Shown one piece after another: positions 8,740 through 17,598 of a stretch of DNA of 64,000 nt. The stretch is from Sorlinia euscelidii (GTDB lineage Bacteria > Pseudomonadota > Alphaproteobacteria > Acetobacterales > Acetobacteraceae): the NCBI RefSeq assembly GCF_036452155.1, contig NZ_JAWJZY010000004.1. One strand, 5' to 3'. The notes beneath the pieces are model-generated. The model was not told the origin of the DNA, made no database searches, and saw only the letters and a program-made list of their open reading frames with translations. Numbering within the stretch: position 1 is the stretch's first letter; the number at the start of each line of letters is the position of its first letter. A program made the translations under genes and the position numbers.

Positions 8740-9942
8740 ATGCCCGTTATCTCAGCCCGCCTCGACCGTATTTCACCCAGTCAGACAATCGCCATGACGC
8801 AGAAGGCGCGGGAACTCCGCCTTGCCGGTCGTGACATTCTCAGCCTCTCCGCCGGTGAGCCGGATTTCGCGACGCCTGCGCATATTTGTGAGGCGGCTGT
8901 TCAAGCGATCAGGGACGGGGACACGCATTACACCGATGTCGCGGGCACGAAACAGCTTCGTGAGGCCGCCGCTGCGCGCTTGAACGCTGATTACAGTCTG
9001 GATTACACGCCGGATGAGATCATTATCTCAACGGGTGGGAAGCAGGTCATTTACAATGTTTTTGTCGCGACCCTTAATGCGGGGGATGAGGTCGTCATTC
9101 CTTCACCCGCCTGGGTCTCCTATCCCGATATCGTCGCTTTAGCGGATGGCACGCCCGTCATCATCCCGACATCGGAGCATGAGGGATTCAAGCTGACCCC
9201 CGATGCTCTACGCGCCGCGTTGACGCCGCGTACGAAATGGCTCGTGCTCAACTCCCCCTGTAACCCGACAGGCGCGGCCTATACAGGGGCGGAGCTTAAT
9301 GCTTTGGCTGAAGTGCTTGCGGATTTCCCGCATGTATGGGTGCTAACGGACGATATTTACGCCAAGCTCGTCTATGACGGTTTTGAGGCCCGTACCATCG
9401 TGCAGGTGGCGCCGCAATTGCGGTCACGCACCGTTACGATGAATGGCCTGTCCAAAGCCTACGCCATGACGGGTTGGCGGATCGGCTATGCGGCTGCACC
9501 GGCGGGGCTGATCAAGGCGCTGACGAAGCTTCAGGGGCAGAGCACAAGCAATGCATGCTCCATCGCCCAGGCGGCCGGGGTTGCCGCCTTAACCGGATCG
9601 CATGATTTCCTGCAACCCATGTTGGCGGAATATAAGGCGAGGCGGGATCTCGTCCTTTCAGAACTGGCGAAAATCCCCGATATCAGTTGCGCCACGCCGC
9701 AGGGCGCCTTTTACGTCTTCCCCGCCATCAAGAATTTTCTCGGTAAGCGGACGCCGCAGGGGCGCGTGCTGTCCTCCGATGAGGATTTCGTCGCGGCACT
9801 TCTGGAGGAAAAAGGCGTGGCCACTGTGCAGGGGCGTGCGTTCCTCCATCCCGGCTATTTCCGCATTTCCTACGCCGCGGACCGCGCCGTGCTTCAGCAG
9901 GCCTGTGCGCGTATCATCGCGTTCTGCGCTGAACTCGGATGA
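8740..9942 (+). CDS. Class I pyridoxal-phosphate aminotransferase (aspartate type)
   Basis: Intact fold-type I aminotransferase of 400 residues, closest in character to the aspartate aminotransferases of alphaproteobacteria. Visible features are LSAGEPDFATP near the N-terminus, the LNSPCNPTGA loop, the DDIYAKLVYDG aspartate-tyrosine pair that contacts the cofactor, the Schiff-base lysine in NGLSKAYAMTGWR, and the substrate arginine in GYFRISYA. The frame is open from 8689, but the ATG at 8740, just after the leuB stop, gives the normal N-terminus. Following leuCDB, it could supply amino groups for amino acid synthesis; substrate range cannot be read from sequence. Confidence 0.9.
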   Translation: MPVISARLDRISPSQTIAMTQKARELRLAGRDILSLSAGEPDFATPAHICEAAVQAIRDGDTHYTDVAGTKQLREAAAARLNADYSLDYTPDEIIISTGGKQVIYNVFVATLNAGDEVVIPSPAWVSYPDIVALADGTPVIIPTSEHEGFKLTPDALRAALTPRTKWLVLNSPCNPTGAAYTGAELNALAEVLADFPHVWVLTDDIYAKLVYDGFEARTIVQVAPQLRSRTVTMNGLSKAYAMTGWRIGYAAAPAGLIKALTKLQGQSTSNACSIAQAAGVAALTGSHDFLQPMLAEYKARRDLVLSELAKIPDISCATPQGAFYVFPAIKNFLGKRTPQGRVLSSDEDFVAALLEEKGVATVQGRAFLHPGYFRISYAADRAVLQQACARIIAFCAELG

Positions 9943-9989
9943 GACACGGCACGCGGTCGGCTCAATATTGAGCAGAATGGGCTCGATCA

Positions 9990-11197
9990 ATGGACGTTCA
10001 ACTCTCACGCCGCCTCGAGAATCTGCCCCCTTCCGCCACGATCGCGATGTCAACCCGCGCGCGTGCGCTCAAGGCGCAAGGTGCCGCTGTTATTTCCCTG
10101 GCTTTGGGGGAGCCGGATTTTCCATCCCCCGAAGAGGCGCTGGAGGGCGCGATCCAGACTGTGCGGGAGGGGAAGACAGGTTACCCCCCGATCGGCGGTA
10201 TGCCGGCATTCAAAGATGCCATCATCCAGAAATTCGCGCAGGACAATAAACTGCATTTCGCACCCGAGAATATTCTTGTGGGGAATGGCGGCAAGCAGCT
10301 GATCTATAATGCTTTTGCAGCGACTCTGGACCCGGGGATGAGGTTGTCATTCCTCGGCCTTACTGGGTGAGCTACCCGCTTGTCGCGCAAATGTTCGGCG
10401 CCGTGGCGATATGCCCGAAATGTCTGGAAAGTGACAATTTCAGGCTCACAGCGTCAGCTTTAGCGGCATCTTTAACCGCCCGCACAAAATGGGTCATTCT
10501 CAATTTCCCGAATAACCCGACCGGCGCCGTGCTGGAGGCGGAAGACCTCCTCGCAATCGCGGAAGTGCTGCGGCGTCACCCACACGTGGCGATCTTATCA
10601 GACGAAATTTACGAACATCTGACATTCGGCGCCCGGCAGCATGTTTCCCTGCTGAATGTCGCGCCGGATCTCGCGTCACGCGTTCTGATCGTCAATGGTA
10701 TGTCAAAGGCCTACGCCATGACAGGCTGGCGGGTCGGGTTCGGCGCGGGCCCGGCGGGTCTTATCCGCGCCATGACGATCATTCAAAGTCATGCAACGTC
10801 CGGCGTCTGCACCCTGGCGCAGGCTGGCGCGGTGGCGGCCTTGCAAAGCGATCCTTCTAAGCGAGTGCAAATGTGCGCGGTTTATGAGCGCCGCCGGGAC
10901 CATGTGCTTGCTGCCCTCCGGGGTATTAAGGGGCTGAGTTGTGCCAGGCCGGATGGTGCGTTTTATCTTTTCCCGGGTGTCCATCGCCTCATTGGCCGCA
11001 TCACCTCGGGCGGACGTCGGTTGCAGGACGATGTGGCCATAGCCGAAGCCCTTCTGGAGGAGGCGCATCTTGCGACCGTCCCGGGTTCCGCTTTCGGCTA
11101 TGCTGGTCATCTACGGCTTTCCATCGCGGCTTCCGACGCTGATTTGACAGAGGCCATCGCGCGTATAAAAGATTTCGTGCAGAATTTGCGGGGTTGA
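9990..11197 (+). pseudogene. Second class I aminotransferase, interrupted by a -1 frameshift
   Basis: A paralogue of the preceding gene, read in two frames. The first part, from the ATG at 9990, gives SLALGEPDFPSP and NILVGNGGKQLIYNAFAATLDPG. The frame then fails at the four-G run 10334-10337. Restoring one G continues as GDEVVIPRPYWVSYPLVAQ, after which NFPNNPTGAV, SDEIYEHLTF, NGMSKAYAMTGWR and HLRLSIAASD follow in order to 11197. All catalytic residues, including the PLP lysine, would be present in the repaired protein of about 402 residues. A sequencing undercall fits better than decay, because nothing else is damaged. It lies 47 bp after its paralogue, so a tandem duplication is likely. 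Confidence 0.88.
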
Positions 11198-11237
11198 GAG
11201 AAGACCGATCACGTTCACGGGAGGGATTAACGGTCCT

Positions 11238-12893
11238 ATGACATCGATACCGATAATGTTTGAGGACCATCCCATACCCCACATGGACGCCGCGACGTTA
11301 CGGGCCGATGCTGATGCTGTACGTTCGTTACTTCAATCCGGACATATTGCCGTTGGATTGACGCTTTTTGACGCGAAGCGACGCAGTTTTACCGCTTGGC
11401 AGTCTCAGCAACGGCTGCGCCGATTGCAGCAGCAAATGGCCCCGCAGGACGGAGATGTGACGCCGTCGCTGGAGGAAATGGCCGATAACTGGGCGCGGGA
11501 AGTCCTCGACATCCAACAGATTATTTTGCGTGATCACGCTGAAACGGCTCTGAGCCATCTTGGCCCGCACGTCATGCGGTTATGGCAGGCGGATGTGACT
11601 GTGGCGCGTTGTGCGGCTCATGAGGGGGCAGCTGAAGAGGCGCGATGTGTCAGCCAATTCAGGCGCGCATGGGCGGTGCATTCGGATGGGCTGACCCGCC
11701 CGCAGGGCAGGGGGGCGGATTTCCCGCCTGACACTCCGGAAGGCGCGGCGGCGGAAAAGGTTGACGTCGCGCCGGACATGGCGGCCTGTCTCGATCAACT
11801 CATAAAAACCCGTACCTCCCTTGCAGCGGCATTGGGCTTTAATCATTACCGCGATCTGGCCTATGAACGCCTCTATCGTTTCGATTACGGCCCGGCAGAG
11901 ATTTTGCAATTTCATGCCAGTATACGCGCGCATGTTGTGCCTCTGCTGAAAGCCTACATGCAGCGTCGCCAGTTAGAGACGGGTGGGCGCGCCATCGACC
12001 AGTTGGAGGCGGAAATTCTGACTGCATTTAAGACGGTCAGCCCAATCGGTGGGGCGCGTCTCCTCTACGATCGTACTCTGGGTATTTTGTCCGATATTGA
12101 TGCGGATCAGACATTGTCCCAGCTTTGCCGGCAATTATTAGCGCAGGACAAGGTCGCTCTTGAAAACGACCCGGATGGCGCGGCGTGGGAGAAGGTGCTG
12201 CCTGCGCCGTTTAAAGATGCTGCGCCTTTTATCGCCATCAAATGTAACGGCCAATCCCAGGACGTCCCGATCGTGACGAATGCGTTGGGCCGCGCCTATC
12301 AATATTGGCAAGGCGCGTCTCTGTCGCTTTACGAATATCTCCTCCCCACGCCGGAAGCGGCCGGTATCGCACCGAGAGCGCTCAGCCTGTTGGCCATGGG
12401 TCACGTTGAGCGCCTTCTCAAAGAAGGTGGCGCGGCGGATTATCGTCGGCAGTTTCTCCTCAAAATCCTGTTAGGACTGGTGCGGGCCGCCTGTATCGAT
12501 GGTTTTGAGCACGCGATTTACGACCACCCTGAATGGTCGCATGACCAGCGCATGACGGCGTGGCATGAGCTGGAGAAAATCTACTTTCCCTGGCGAGAGG
12601 GACAGGACGGCGTCTGGGATGAGGAACGCCGCGCGTGGCAGCAGGAGGACGCCCTTTTCGATAGACCTTTCTCCGCCATCAACACCGCCTTGTCCGATTG
12701 CTGCGCCATGCAGATCTGGCTCTCCAGTCGCATTGATTCCGGCTATGCGATCGAGCTTTTCAAAAGCCTGTGCGCTCTGGGCGGAACTTATCCTTATCTC
12801 AACCTGCTTGAGAAGGCAGGTTTGATCTCACCTTTCGGCACGGATGTCCTGCCCGAAATCATGCATGAAGTTGAGGAACTGCTCTGGAACTGA
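11238..12893 (+). CDS. M3 oligopeptidase-like protein without the zinc site
   Basis: 551 residues with the overall pattern of PepF-type M3 oligoendopeptidases: a helical N-terminal half including SLAAALGFNHYRDLAYER, a C-terminal half containing NGQSQDVPIVT, PTPEAAGIAP and LFDRPFSAINTALSDCCAMQIW, and a tail with LCALGGTYPYLNLLEKAGLISPFG. Where active members carry HExGH, this protein reads NALGR at residues 348-352. The third zinc ligand, a glutamate about 24 residues on, is a glycine (G376). The tyrosine-rich active-site segment is replaced by SAINT. All ligands and the catalytic glutamate are gone, so zinc peptidase activity is not expected. It starts 40 bp after the aminotransferase pair with GGGAGGG upstream. 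A binding or scaffold role is possible; function unknown. Confidence 0.75.
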   Translation: MTSIPIMFEDHPIPHMDAATLRADADAVRSLLQSGHIAVGLTLFDAKRRSFTAWQSQQRLRRLQQQMAPQDGDVTPSLEEMADNWAREVLDIQQIILRDHAETALSHLGPHVMRLWQADVTVARCAAHEGAAEEARCVSQFRRAWAVHSDGLTRPQGRGADFPPDTPEGAAAEKVDVAPDMAACLDQLIKTRTSLAAALGFNHYRDLAYERLYRFDYGPAEILQFHASIRAHVVPLLKAYMQRRQLETGGRAIDQLEAEILTAFKTVSPIGGARLLYDRTLGILSDIDADQTLSQLCRQLLAQDKVALENDPDGAAWEKVLPAPFKDAAPFIAIKCNGQSQDVPIVTNALGRAYQYWQGASLSLYEYLLPTPEAAGIAPRALSLLAMGHVERLLKEGGAADYRRQFLLKILLGLVRAACIDGFEHAIYDHPEWSHDQRMTAWHELEKIYFPWREGQDGVWDEERRAWQQEDALFDRPFSAINTALSDCCAMQIWLSSRIDSGYAIELFKSLCALGGTYPYLNLLEKAGLISPFGTDVLPEIMHEVEELLWN

Positions 12894-12896
12894 GCG

Positions 12897-12923
12897 CCGG
12901 GCGCCGCGTGCAGGCGCGCCCGG
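12897..12923. terminator. Hairpin between convergent genes
   Basis: Perfect 8-bp inverted repeat, CCGGGCGC at 12897-12904 and GCGCCCGG at 12916-12923, with an 11-base loop. It starts four bases after the M3-like stop and ends 14 bases before the end of the convergent thioredoxin-like gene, a position that suits a two-way terminator. There is no T-run on either side, so it is not a textbook intrinsic terminator. Confidence 0.5.
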
Positions 12924-12936
12924 AGAAGAAGGGTGG

Positions 12937-13455
12937 TCAGTCGCGTTTGTTCCATGCGACGATCTGATCGATGACGCTTTGCGGGGACAAGTCCCGCGCG
13001 TCACCAAGCACATTGGCACTGTCGCCATTCAGCAATTTACCATTGGGCGTGACAAGCAATATTGTCGGGACTTCATGCACTGTCACACCGTAATGCGCGG
13101 CAATTTCCAGATTTTTGTCCAGCCGGCCAATATTGACGGGCACGACGACGAAATGGGCGTCAAGCCAGGTCGCCGCATCCGGCTGGGAAAAAACACCCGC
13201 GAGAAAGCGGCAGTCCGGGCACCAGTTTCCCCCGAAAACCAGCAACACCCGGCGGTGCGTCTTGCCTGCGGTGGCGAAGGCTTCCTCAACCTGTCGTTTG
13301 GCGAGGGCAGGGTCGGGGTAGGGTTTGGCATCCGGCACAATCGTGGTGGATCCATCGAAGCTTGGCGGGGCGATTTCAGCCGTGTCCGCCAATAAGGGCG
13401 ACGCGGAAAGGGAGATCAAAATTGTGCCCAAAAGGGCGATACGACGTAGAGTCAT
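12937..13455 (-). CDS. Secreted thioredoxin-like protein
   Basis: 172 residues beginning with a signal peptide (MTLRRIALLGTILISLSASP, cut near LLA). A thioredoxin-fold domain follows. The redox motif is WCPDC at residues 78-82, after VLLVFGGN, and the cis-proline loop is VPTILLV near residue 139. The preceding FATAGKTHRR is like the thiol-disulfide interchange proteins of the thioredoxin_7/DsbD-gamma type. It probably acts in the periplasm as a disulfide reductant or isomerase. AGGGATC precedes the ATG at 13455; the upstream in-frame extension to 13557 is not needed. Confidence 0.82.
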   Translation of the reverse strand: MTLRRIALLGTILISLSASPLLADTAEIAPPSFDGSTTIVPDAKPYPDPALAKRQVEEAFATAGKTHRRVLLVFGGNWCPDCRFLAGVFSQPDAATWLDAHFVVVPVNIGRLDKNLEIAAHYGVTVHEVPTILLVTPNGKLLNGDSANVLGDARDLSPQSVIDQIVAWNKRD

Positions 13456-13577
13456 GTTGAGATCCCTGTTAGATAAAGGGGGAGGCGAGGAATGACGCGC
13501 CCGAATTCGACGCAATGCGAGCCTTGAGCGCAATCGCATTTGAGACGGCATTCTCATCCTTCGAAAATGGCATATTT

Positions 13578-13919
13578 ATGGCGATGACACACACTAAACA
13601 GTTGGATAAAAACGAGGTGCCGATCCGCGTCACGCTGATGCGTACGCTGGTTCTGACAGTTCTGACCATCAGCTTTGTCCTCTTTGTCAGAGGGTCCACC
13701 CTTCTTGCCCGTTGGGTCAACCAGCTTGCGGGCAGTCGGTGGTGGAACAGCCTGTACGCGCCCCTCGGTATTGAAACGGCAAAAGGGCGTGAGCAGCTTA
13801 TCATGGTCACGATCATTGCGGTTTGCTTCATTGTGGCGCTCAGTCTTCAATTGATCTTTGTCGCTTCGTGGCGCGGCCTCCGATCGCGGCAAGCGCGAGG
13901 TAAAGCCAGGACACCATAA
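13578..13919 (+). CDS. Small membrane protein, function unknown
   Basis: 113 residues with two predicted membrane segments, LMRTLVLTVLTISFVLFV near the N-terminus and IMVTIIAVCFIVALSLQLIF near the C-terminus, separated by a tryptophan- and arginine-containing loop and followed by a basic tail. I recognise no family. The start is the ATG at 13578; an in-frame ATG lies upstream at 13515. The last 80 bases overlap the convergent DUF423 gene tail to tail, so the end of one product is constrained by the other. It is more likely a real gene than a shadow, because its hydrophobic segments do not mirror those of DUF423. Confidence 0.55.
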   Translation: MAMTHTKQLDKNEVPIRVTLMRTLVLTVLTISFVLFVRGSTLLARWVNQLAGSRWWNSLYAPLGIETAKGREQLIMVTIIAVCFIVALSLQLIFVASWRGLRSRQARGKARTP

Positions 13920-14235
13920 GCAGCACCCCGCCCGCCGGGGCACCGTAAGCCCGGTCGATCCAGCCAAAGGCGGCCAGCGTGACGGGAAGGCAGAAAAACA
14001 GGATTCCCACGATATATCCAAGTGTTGCGACAATGAAGTTCGGTTTTTGACTTAATGCCAGCACGATAATAAGTACGGCGTGGAGCGATTCCATCTGAGA
14101 CGCTGCGCGCAACATTTCCCGCCCATTTGCCGCGAGAATTTCATCGGAAACGTGGCTCGCCAAGGCGGATAGCGCCACGCCGACAGCGCCATACAGGCCA
14201 CCAAAAAACAACGCCACACGTTGCAGCAATTTCAT
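13840..14235 (-). CDS. DUF423 family membrane protein (YgdD/TMEM256-like)
   Basis: 131 residues, the same length as E. coli YgdD, with four hydrophobic segments. Family features include the N-terminal FGGLYGAVGVALSALASHV, the middle LHAVLIIVLAL and the C-terminal FGWIDRAYGAPAGGVLLMVSWLYLALAAIG (quoted here as one segment of about 30 residues: FGWIDRAYGAPAGG then the last helix). It is an inner-membrane protein of unknown function. The C-terminus is of normal length, which argues that the 80-bp overlap with the plus-strand gene is genuine. Confidence 0.85.
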   Translation of the reverse strand: MKLLQRVALFFGGLYGAVGVALSALASHVSDEILAANGREMLRAASQMESLHAVLIIVLALSQKPNFIVATLGYIVGILFFCLPVTLAAFGWIDRAYGAPAGGVLLMVSWLYLALAAIGGRATKRQRSIED

Positions 14236-14883
14236 ATTTGCCCGACACCTTTTTTGATATACGGCGCTATGTCATCCAGAGTAAATCGGGGGCGCCGAAC
14301 TGTCGCAGCGCGCTTCCTCGCAGACCGGTGTGCTCCGAAAGGATTCGGCCTTATGGACAATATGGCCAAGTCAGAGAGCCGGTCAAGAATGAATAATTTG
14401 TGTATATCTTGCAAAATTTATCGTATATAAAAATTAACGGCGCAGGTCACCTGATCGGGGGGCGCGTCATATACTTTGTTAAATGGTACGGTTTCTGGTT
14501 GTTATCGGTAAAGTGCCACGTCAAACGCTTATATCGAGGCAAATTAAGACTATGTTATATCCGACGAAAAAATCTTTTATAAAAATAATCATCGGGGTGA
14601 CGTCGAAATTGCTGTCCGACTTATGTATAGTGCCAAGGATTCTCTACTCAGGCATCAAATGACGCGATGTATCCTGGTAGGCAAATAACTCATGTCCAGT
14701 CGGACAACTTAAATAAATACGGAATTTTGCAGGACGACCCGCCAAGTGATGATGCCGCGACGTCATTGTCGGAAGTGGGGAAAGGCAATGGAGCAAGACG
14801 TCAGCCGCCACCCAATGGCGGTAACCCCGACGCGCGTTACTTCCTCCCATGCTCATATGGCAAAATTCAGGAAAGGAGAAAAA
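14236..14883. other. 648-bp AT-rich intergenic region
   Basis: No supported gene. The segment from about 14390 to 14640 is markedly AT-rich, with several short poly-A/T tracts. It contains an 11-base palindrome, CAGGT-C-ACCTG, at 14443-14453. A 60-residue minus-strand frame at 14232-14414 ends on the DUF423 start codon but has no family resemblance. The right part must hold the promoter of the coiled-coil gene; I cannot pick one with confidence. Confidence 0.5.
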
Positions 14884-15510
14884 GTGTCGGGTGACATGCC
14901 AGTCGAGCAAACTTCATCAAATGATACGCAGGATGTCAGCGAGGAGGCCTTAAGGCGCGCTTTGGACCGCTTGGGCTCGCGCAAGCAGAGTGACAGCCCG
15001 AAAGCGTCTTTCAACAATCATCGCCGCGCGGCGCCAGAGCCACGACGCCGACGCTTCAACGCGGATCGTGACGTCATCGTTGAGCGTTGCGCCATACCGC
15101 GACAGAATGCGCGCGGTCACGTGCAAAGTAATGTGGAAGACCATGCCGCCGAAATTGAGCGGATGAAGCAGGAAATACGTGGCGCGCATCGCAAATCCGA
15201 AACGGCAACGCGGGAGTTGACCGCCGCAAAAAATCAGATCAAGCAATTAGAGGCGCATCTCATGCATGCGCGCTTGCGGGTGCAGGAGCTTGAAAACGCG
15301 GTCAAGCATAAGGACTCGCGCCTCGTCGCGCTGCGGGAGGCTTATGAGGCGCCGCCTCAAGCGCCGAAGTCCGGCGCAAGCAAATCGGCCAATGTGCCGG
15401 CTAAAAATGCGAAAATAGGGAAGGCGGCGAAAACCATCAGCCCGCGAGTGCCTAAAACGAGTAAGGTCGCCTACGACCCGCAAGAGCCCGTGCGGTGGTG
15501 GAAAGACTGA
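14884..15510 (+). CDS. Coiled-coil protein, function unknown
   Basis: About 208 residues if translation starts at the GTG at 14884, which has the strong site AGGAAAGGAG six bases upstream. The frame is open to 14746, and an ATG at 14788 with GGGGAAAGG is an alternative giving 240 residues. The N-terminal part is basic and disordered-looking. A heptad-like coiled coil runs through DHAAEIERMKQEIRGAHRKS and IKQLEAHLMHARLRVQELEN. A lysine/proline-rich linker follows, and the protein ends EPVRWWKD. No signal peptide or membrane segment. The tryptophan pair at the very end could be a docking motif; that is inference. Confidence 0.7.
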   Translation: MSGDMPVEQTSSNDTQDVSEEALRRALDRLGSRKQSDSPKASFNNHRRAAPEPRRRRFNADRDVIVERCAIPRQNARGHVQSNVEDHAAEIERMKQEIRGAHRKSETATRELTAAKNQIKQLEAHLMHARLRVQELENAVKHKDSRLVALREAYEAPPQAPKSGASKSANVPAKNAKIGKAAKTISPRVPKTSKVAYDPQEPVRWWKD

Positions 15511-15533
15511 AAAATCTGGTGAGGCTTGCGCGC

Positions 15534-17489
15534 CTAACTTTGGGAGGCGCGTGAGGGTTGTGACGTATCGTCGGCACCTGATTTCAGGGAGGCCATCCAG
15601 AAAGCAGCGGCGAGGAATGCCCCCACCCCAAGCCATTGACGGGCCCACGGGTCAGGCGTGGGTATGTGTTGCAGGAGGGCGGGCGCGGAGACATTCGCAA
15701 TCGCGAGGATGATCCCCGTCAGGCTCTCTCCCACAATAAAGCCGCACGCGATCAGCGTCTGACCCTGGGCGTCCGAACCATGATTCCGTCTGCTGCGCCA
15801 TTTGCTGCATAGAAACGCGATGAGACTGCCAAAGGCAATTGTCACGGACACGTCGGGCGGCAGATAAATTCCCATGCCGATCGCCAGGGCAGGAAGGGCG
15901 TAAGCTTTCCCTTTAAAAACGTTTTCCAGAAGGATCATCGTCAAACCAATCCCGGCTCCGATGGAAAACATTGTCCAATCCATGCGCCCCAGCATGATGC
16001 CGCGTGCGAGCGAGAGCATCAGCGTCGCCTGAGGCGCGGCGAGCGGGGGCGTGGCAGACGTTGCCACGAGGCTCTCACCCAGAAAACCATAGGCTTGATG
16101 AAGCAGGTTGAGGATCGGCGGCGTCACGACCGCCCCGACAATGCACCCGATCATAAGGGCGACCTGCTGCTTCCAGGGCGTCGCGCCGAGAATCTGTCCG
16201 GTTTTAAGGTCCTGGAGATTATCGTTGGATATTGCTGCGGATGCGGTCAAAGATGTCAGAATAAACAGCGTAAAAGCAATAATGGTCGTCTGATTGGCCG
16301 CCGTAAGATGCGCGTTGAAAAAAGGTGTTGCCTCCGCAAGGCGCAGGAGAAGGCAGATTGCGATGATCGCGATGATCATAATGCCGGAAATCGGGGAGGA
16401 GGAGGAGCCGATCAAACCCGCCATATAGCCGCATGAGGCTGCGACGAGGAAGCTCAATATAAGACAAAGAATCACACTGCCGAGCGCCAGCATAACCGAC
16501 ATAGGGCCGTGTTCGGGCAGAAAATTATAGAAGCTGCCAAATAGGGCGACGGCGACGATAACGCTGGATAAAATGAGATATTTTAAAGGTAGATCTCGCT
16601 CCTCAGCCGCCGGACGCGCCTCATCGCGACGGCTTGCCAGCGCACGCAACCCCGATATGACGCCAGGCGCCAACTGAATAAGCGTCCAGGTCGCGGTGAT
16701 GGCGATGGCGCCGGCACCGATAAAACGCACTTTTTCAGCCCAGATCTGCGTGGCGACGTCAAAAATCGGCAGATCGACCGGGAGGCGCATCATGTGAGCG
16801 CTCAATATCGGCACGGCCATGAGCCAGGCAATGGCGACGCCGAGCAGCATGGCCAGCCCGCCACGCAGGCCGATCAGGTAACCAACGCCAAGCAGCGCGG
16901 TCGAGTAGGCGCCTTGCAGACAGAAAATCGCCCGTCCCAAAGGTTTGGCCAGAATGAACCCGCTGGCTAACCATTTCGTCCCCGATGTCAGCACTGTAAA
17001 AATGGCGCTGAGGAGCGTGGCGACGCTTAATAAACGCAGGGCGCGGCCCGAATGATGTGAGAAGCCCGCTTCAAGGACTTCGGCGCAGGCTACACCTTCA
17101 GGGAAAGGGAGATCCGGTCGGCGGATTAAAGCATGACGCAGGGGGACGGTGAAAATAACCCCCGCAACCCCGCCCGCCGCGGTGGCGAGGAACACGGGCC
17201 AGAAAGGGAAGCTGTGCCAATGACCCATAATGACGAAGGCTGGCAATGTCGCGAAGACGAAGCTGATCGCCGCTGAGGCCGACGCCTGAGTCTGCACGAT
17301 ATTGTTTTCGAGAATGTGACTGTGACTCAAGGCCCGCAATATGGACATGGAGATGATCGCGGCCGGGATGGAGGACGCAATGGTCATGCCGATCTTGAGC
17401 CCGAGATAAATATTTGCCGCGGTGAAAATAAGGGTGATCAGCGTGCCGATGAGGAGGCCGCGACATGTCAGCTCTCTTTTTGTCGTCAT
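15534..17489 (-). CDS. OPT-family oligopeptide/metal transporter
   Basis: Polytopic inner-membrane protein of 651 residues from the oligopeptide transporter (OPT) family. The N-terminal signature TAANIYLGLKIGMTIASSIP is typical, followed by the repeated hydrophobic helices and the conserved AAISNDNLQDLKTGQILGATPWKQQ loop near the middle. Members import peptides or metal chelates by proton symport; the substrate cannot be told from sequence. It converges with the coiled-coil gene; a 6-bp GC stem (15529-15534 with 15546-15551) spans its stop codon. Confidence 0.9.
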   Translation of the reverse strand: MTTKRELTCRGLLIGTLITLIFTAANIYLGLKIGMTIASSIPAAIISMSILRALSHSHILENNIVQTQASASAAISFVFATLPAFVIMGHWHSFPFWPVFLATAAGGVAGVIFTVPLRHALIRRPDLPFPEGVACAEVLEAGFSHHSGRALRLLSVATLLSAIFTVLTSGTKWLASGFILAKPLGRAIFCLQGAYSTALLGVGYLIGLRGGLAMLLGVAIAWLMAVPILSAHMMRLPVDLPIFDVATQIWAEKVRFIGAGAIAITATWTLIQLAPGVISGLRALASRRDEARPAAEERDLPLKYLILSSVIVAVALFGSFYNFLPEHGPMSVMLALGSVILCLILSFLVAASCGYMAGLIGSSSSPISGIMIIAIIAICLLLRLAEATPFFNAHLTAANQTTIIAFTLFILTSLTASAAISNDNLQDLKTGQILGATPWKQQVALMIGCIVGAVVTPPILNLLHQAYGFLGESLVATSATPPLAAPQATLMLSLARGIMLGRMDWTMFSIGAGIGLTMILLENVFKGKAYALPALAIGMGIYLPPDVSVTIAFGSLIAFLCSKWRSRRNHGSDAQGQTLIACGFIVGESLTGIILAIANVSAPALLQHIPTPDPWARQWLGVGAFLAAAFWMASLKSGADDTSQPSRASQS

Positions 17490-17598
17490 AGACGGGCCAT
17501 CATCTTTGCTTCAACGCGCCACCGCGTAGCCTCTGCTCTAAGCGGCGACCCTGCAGAATGGCGCCACCCCGTCAGAGCGTCATCCCCGAAAGCGCATC

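Noticed and set aside
14232..14414. A 60-codon minus-strand frame ending on the DUF423 start codon
   Set aside because: The stop-start overlap suggests coupling, but the peptide resembles nothing and has no clear ribosome site; the overlap may be chance.
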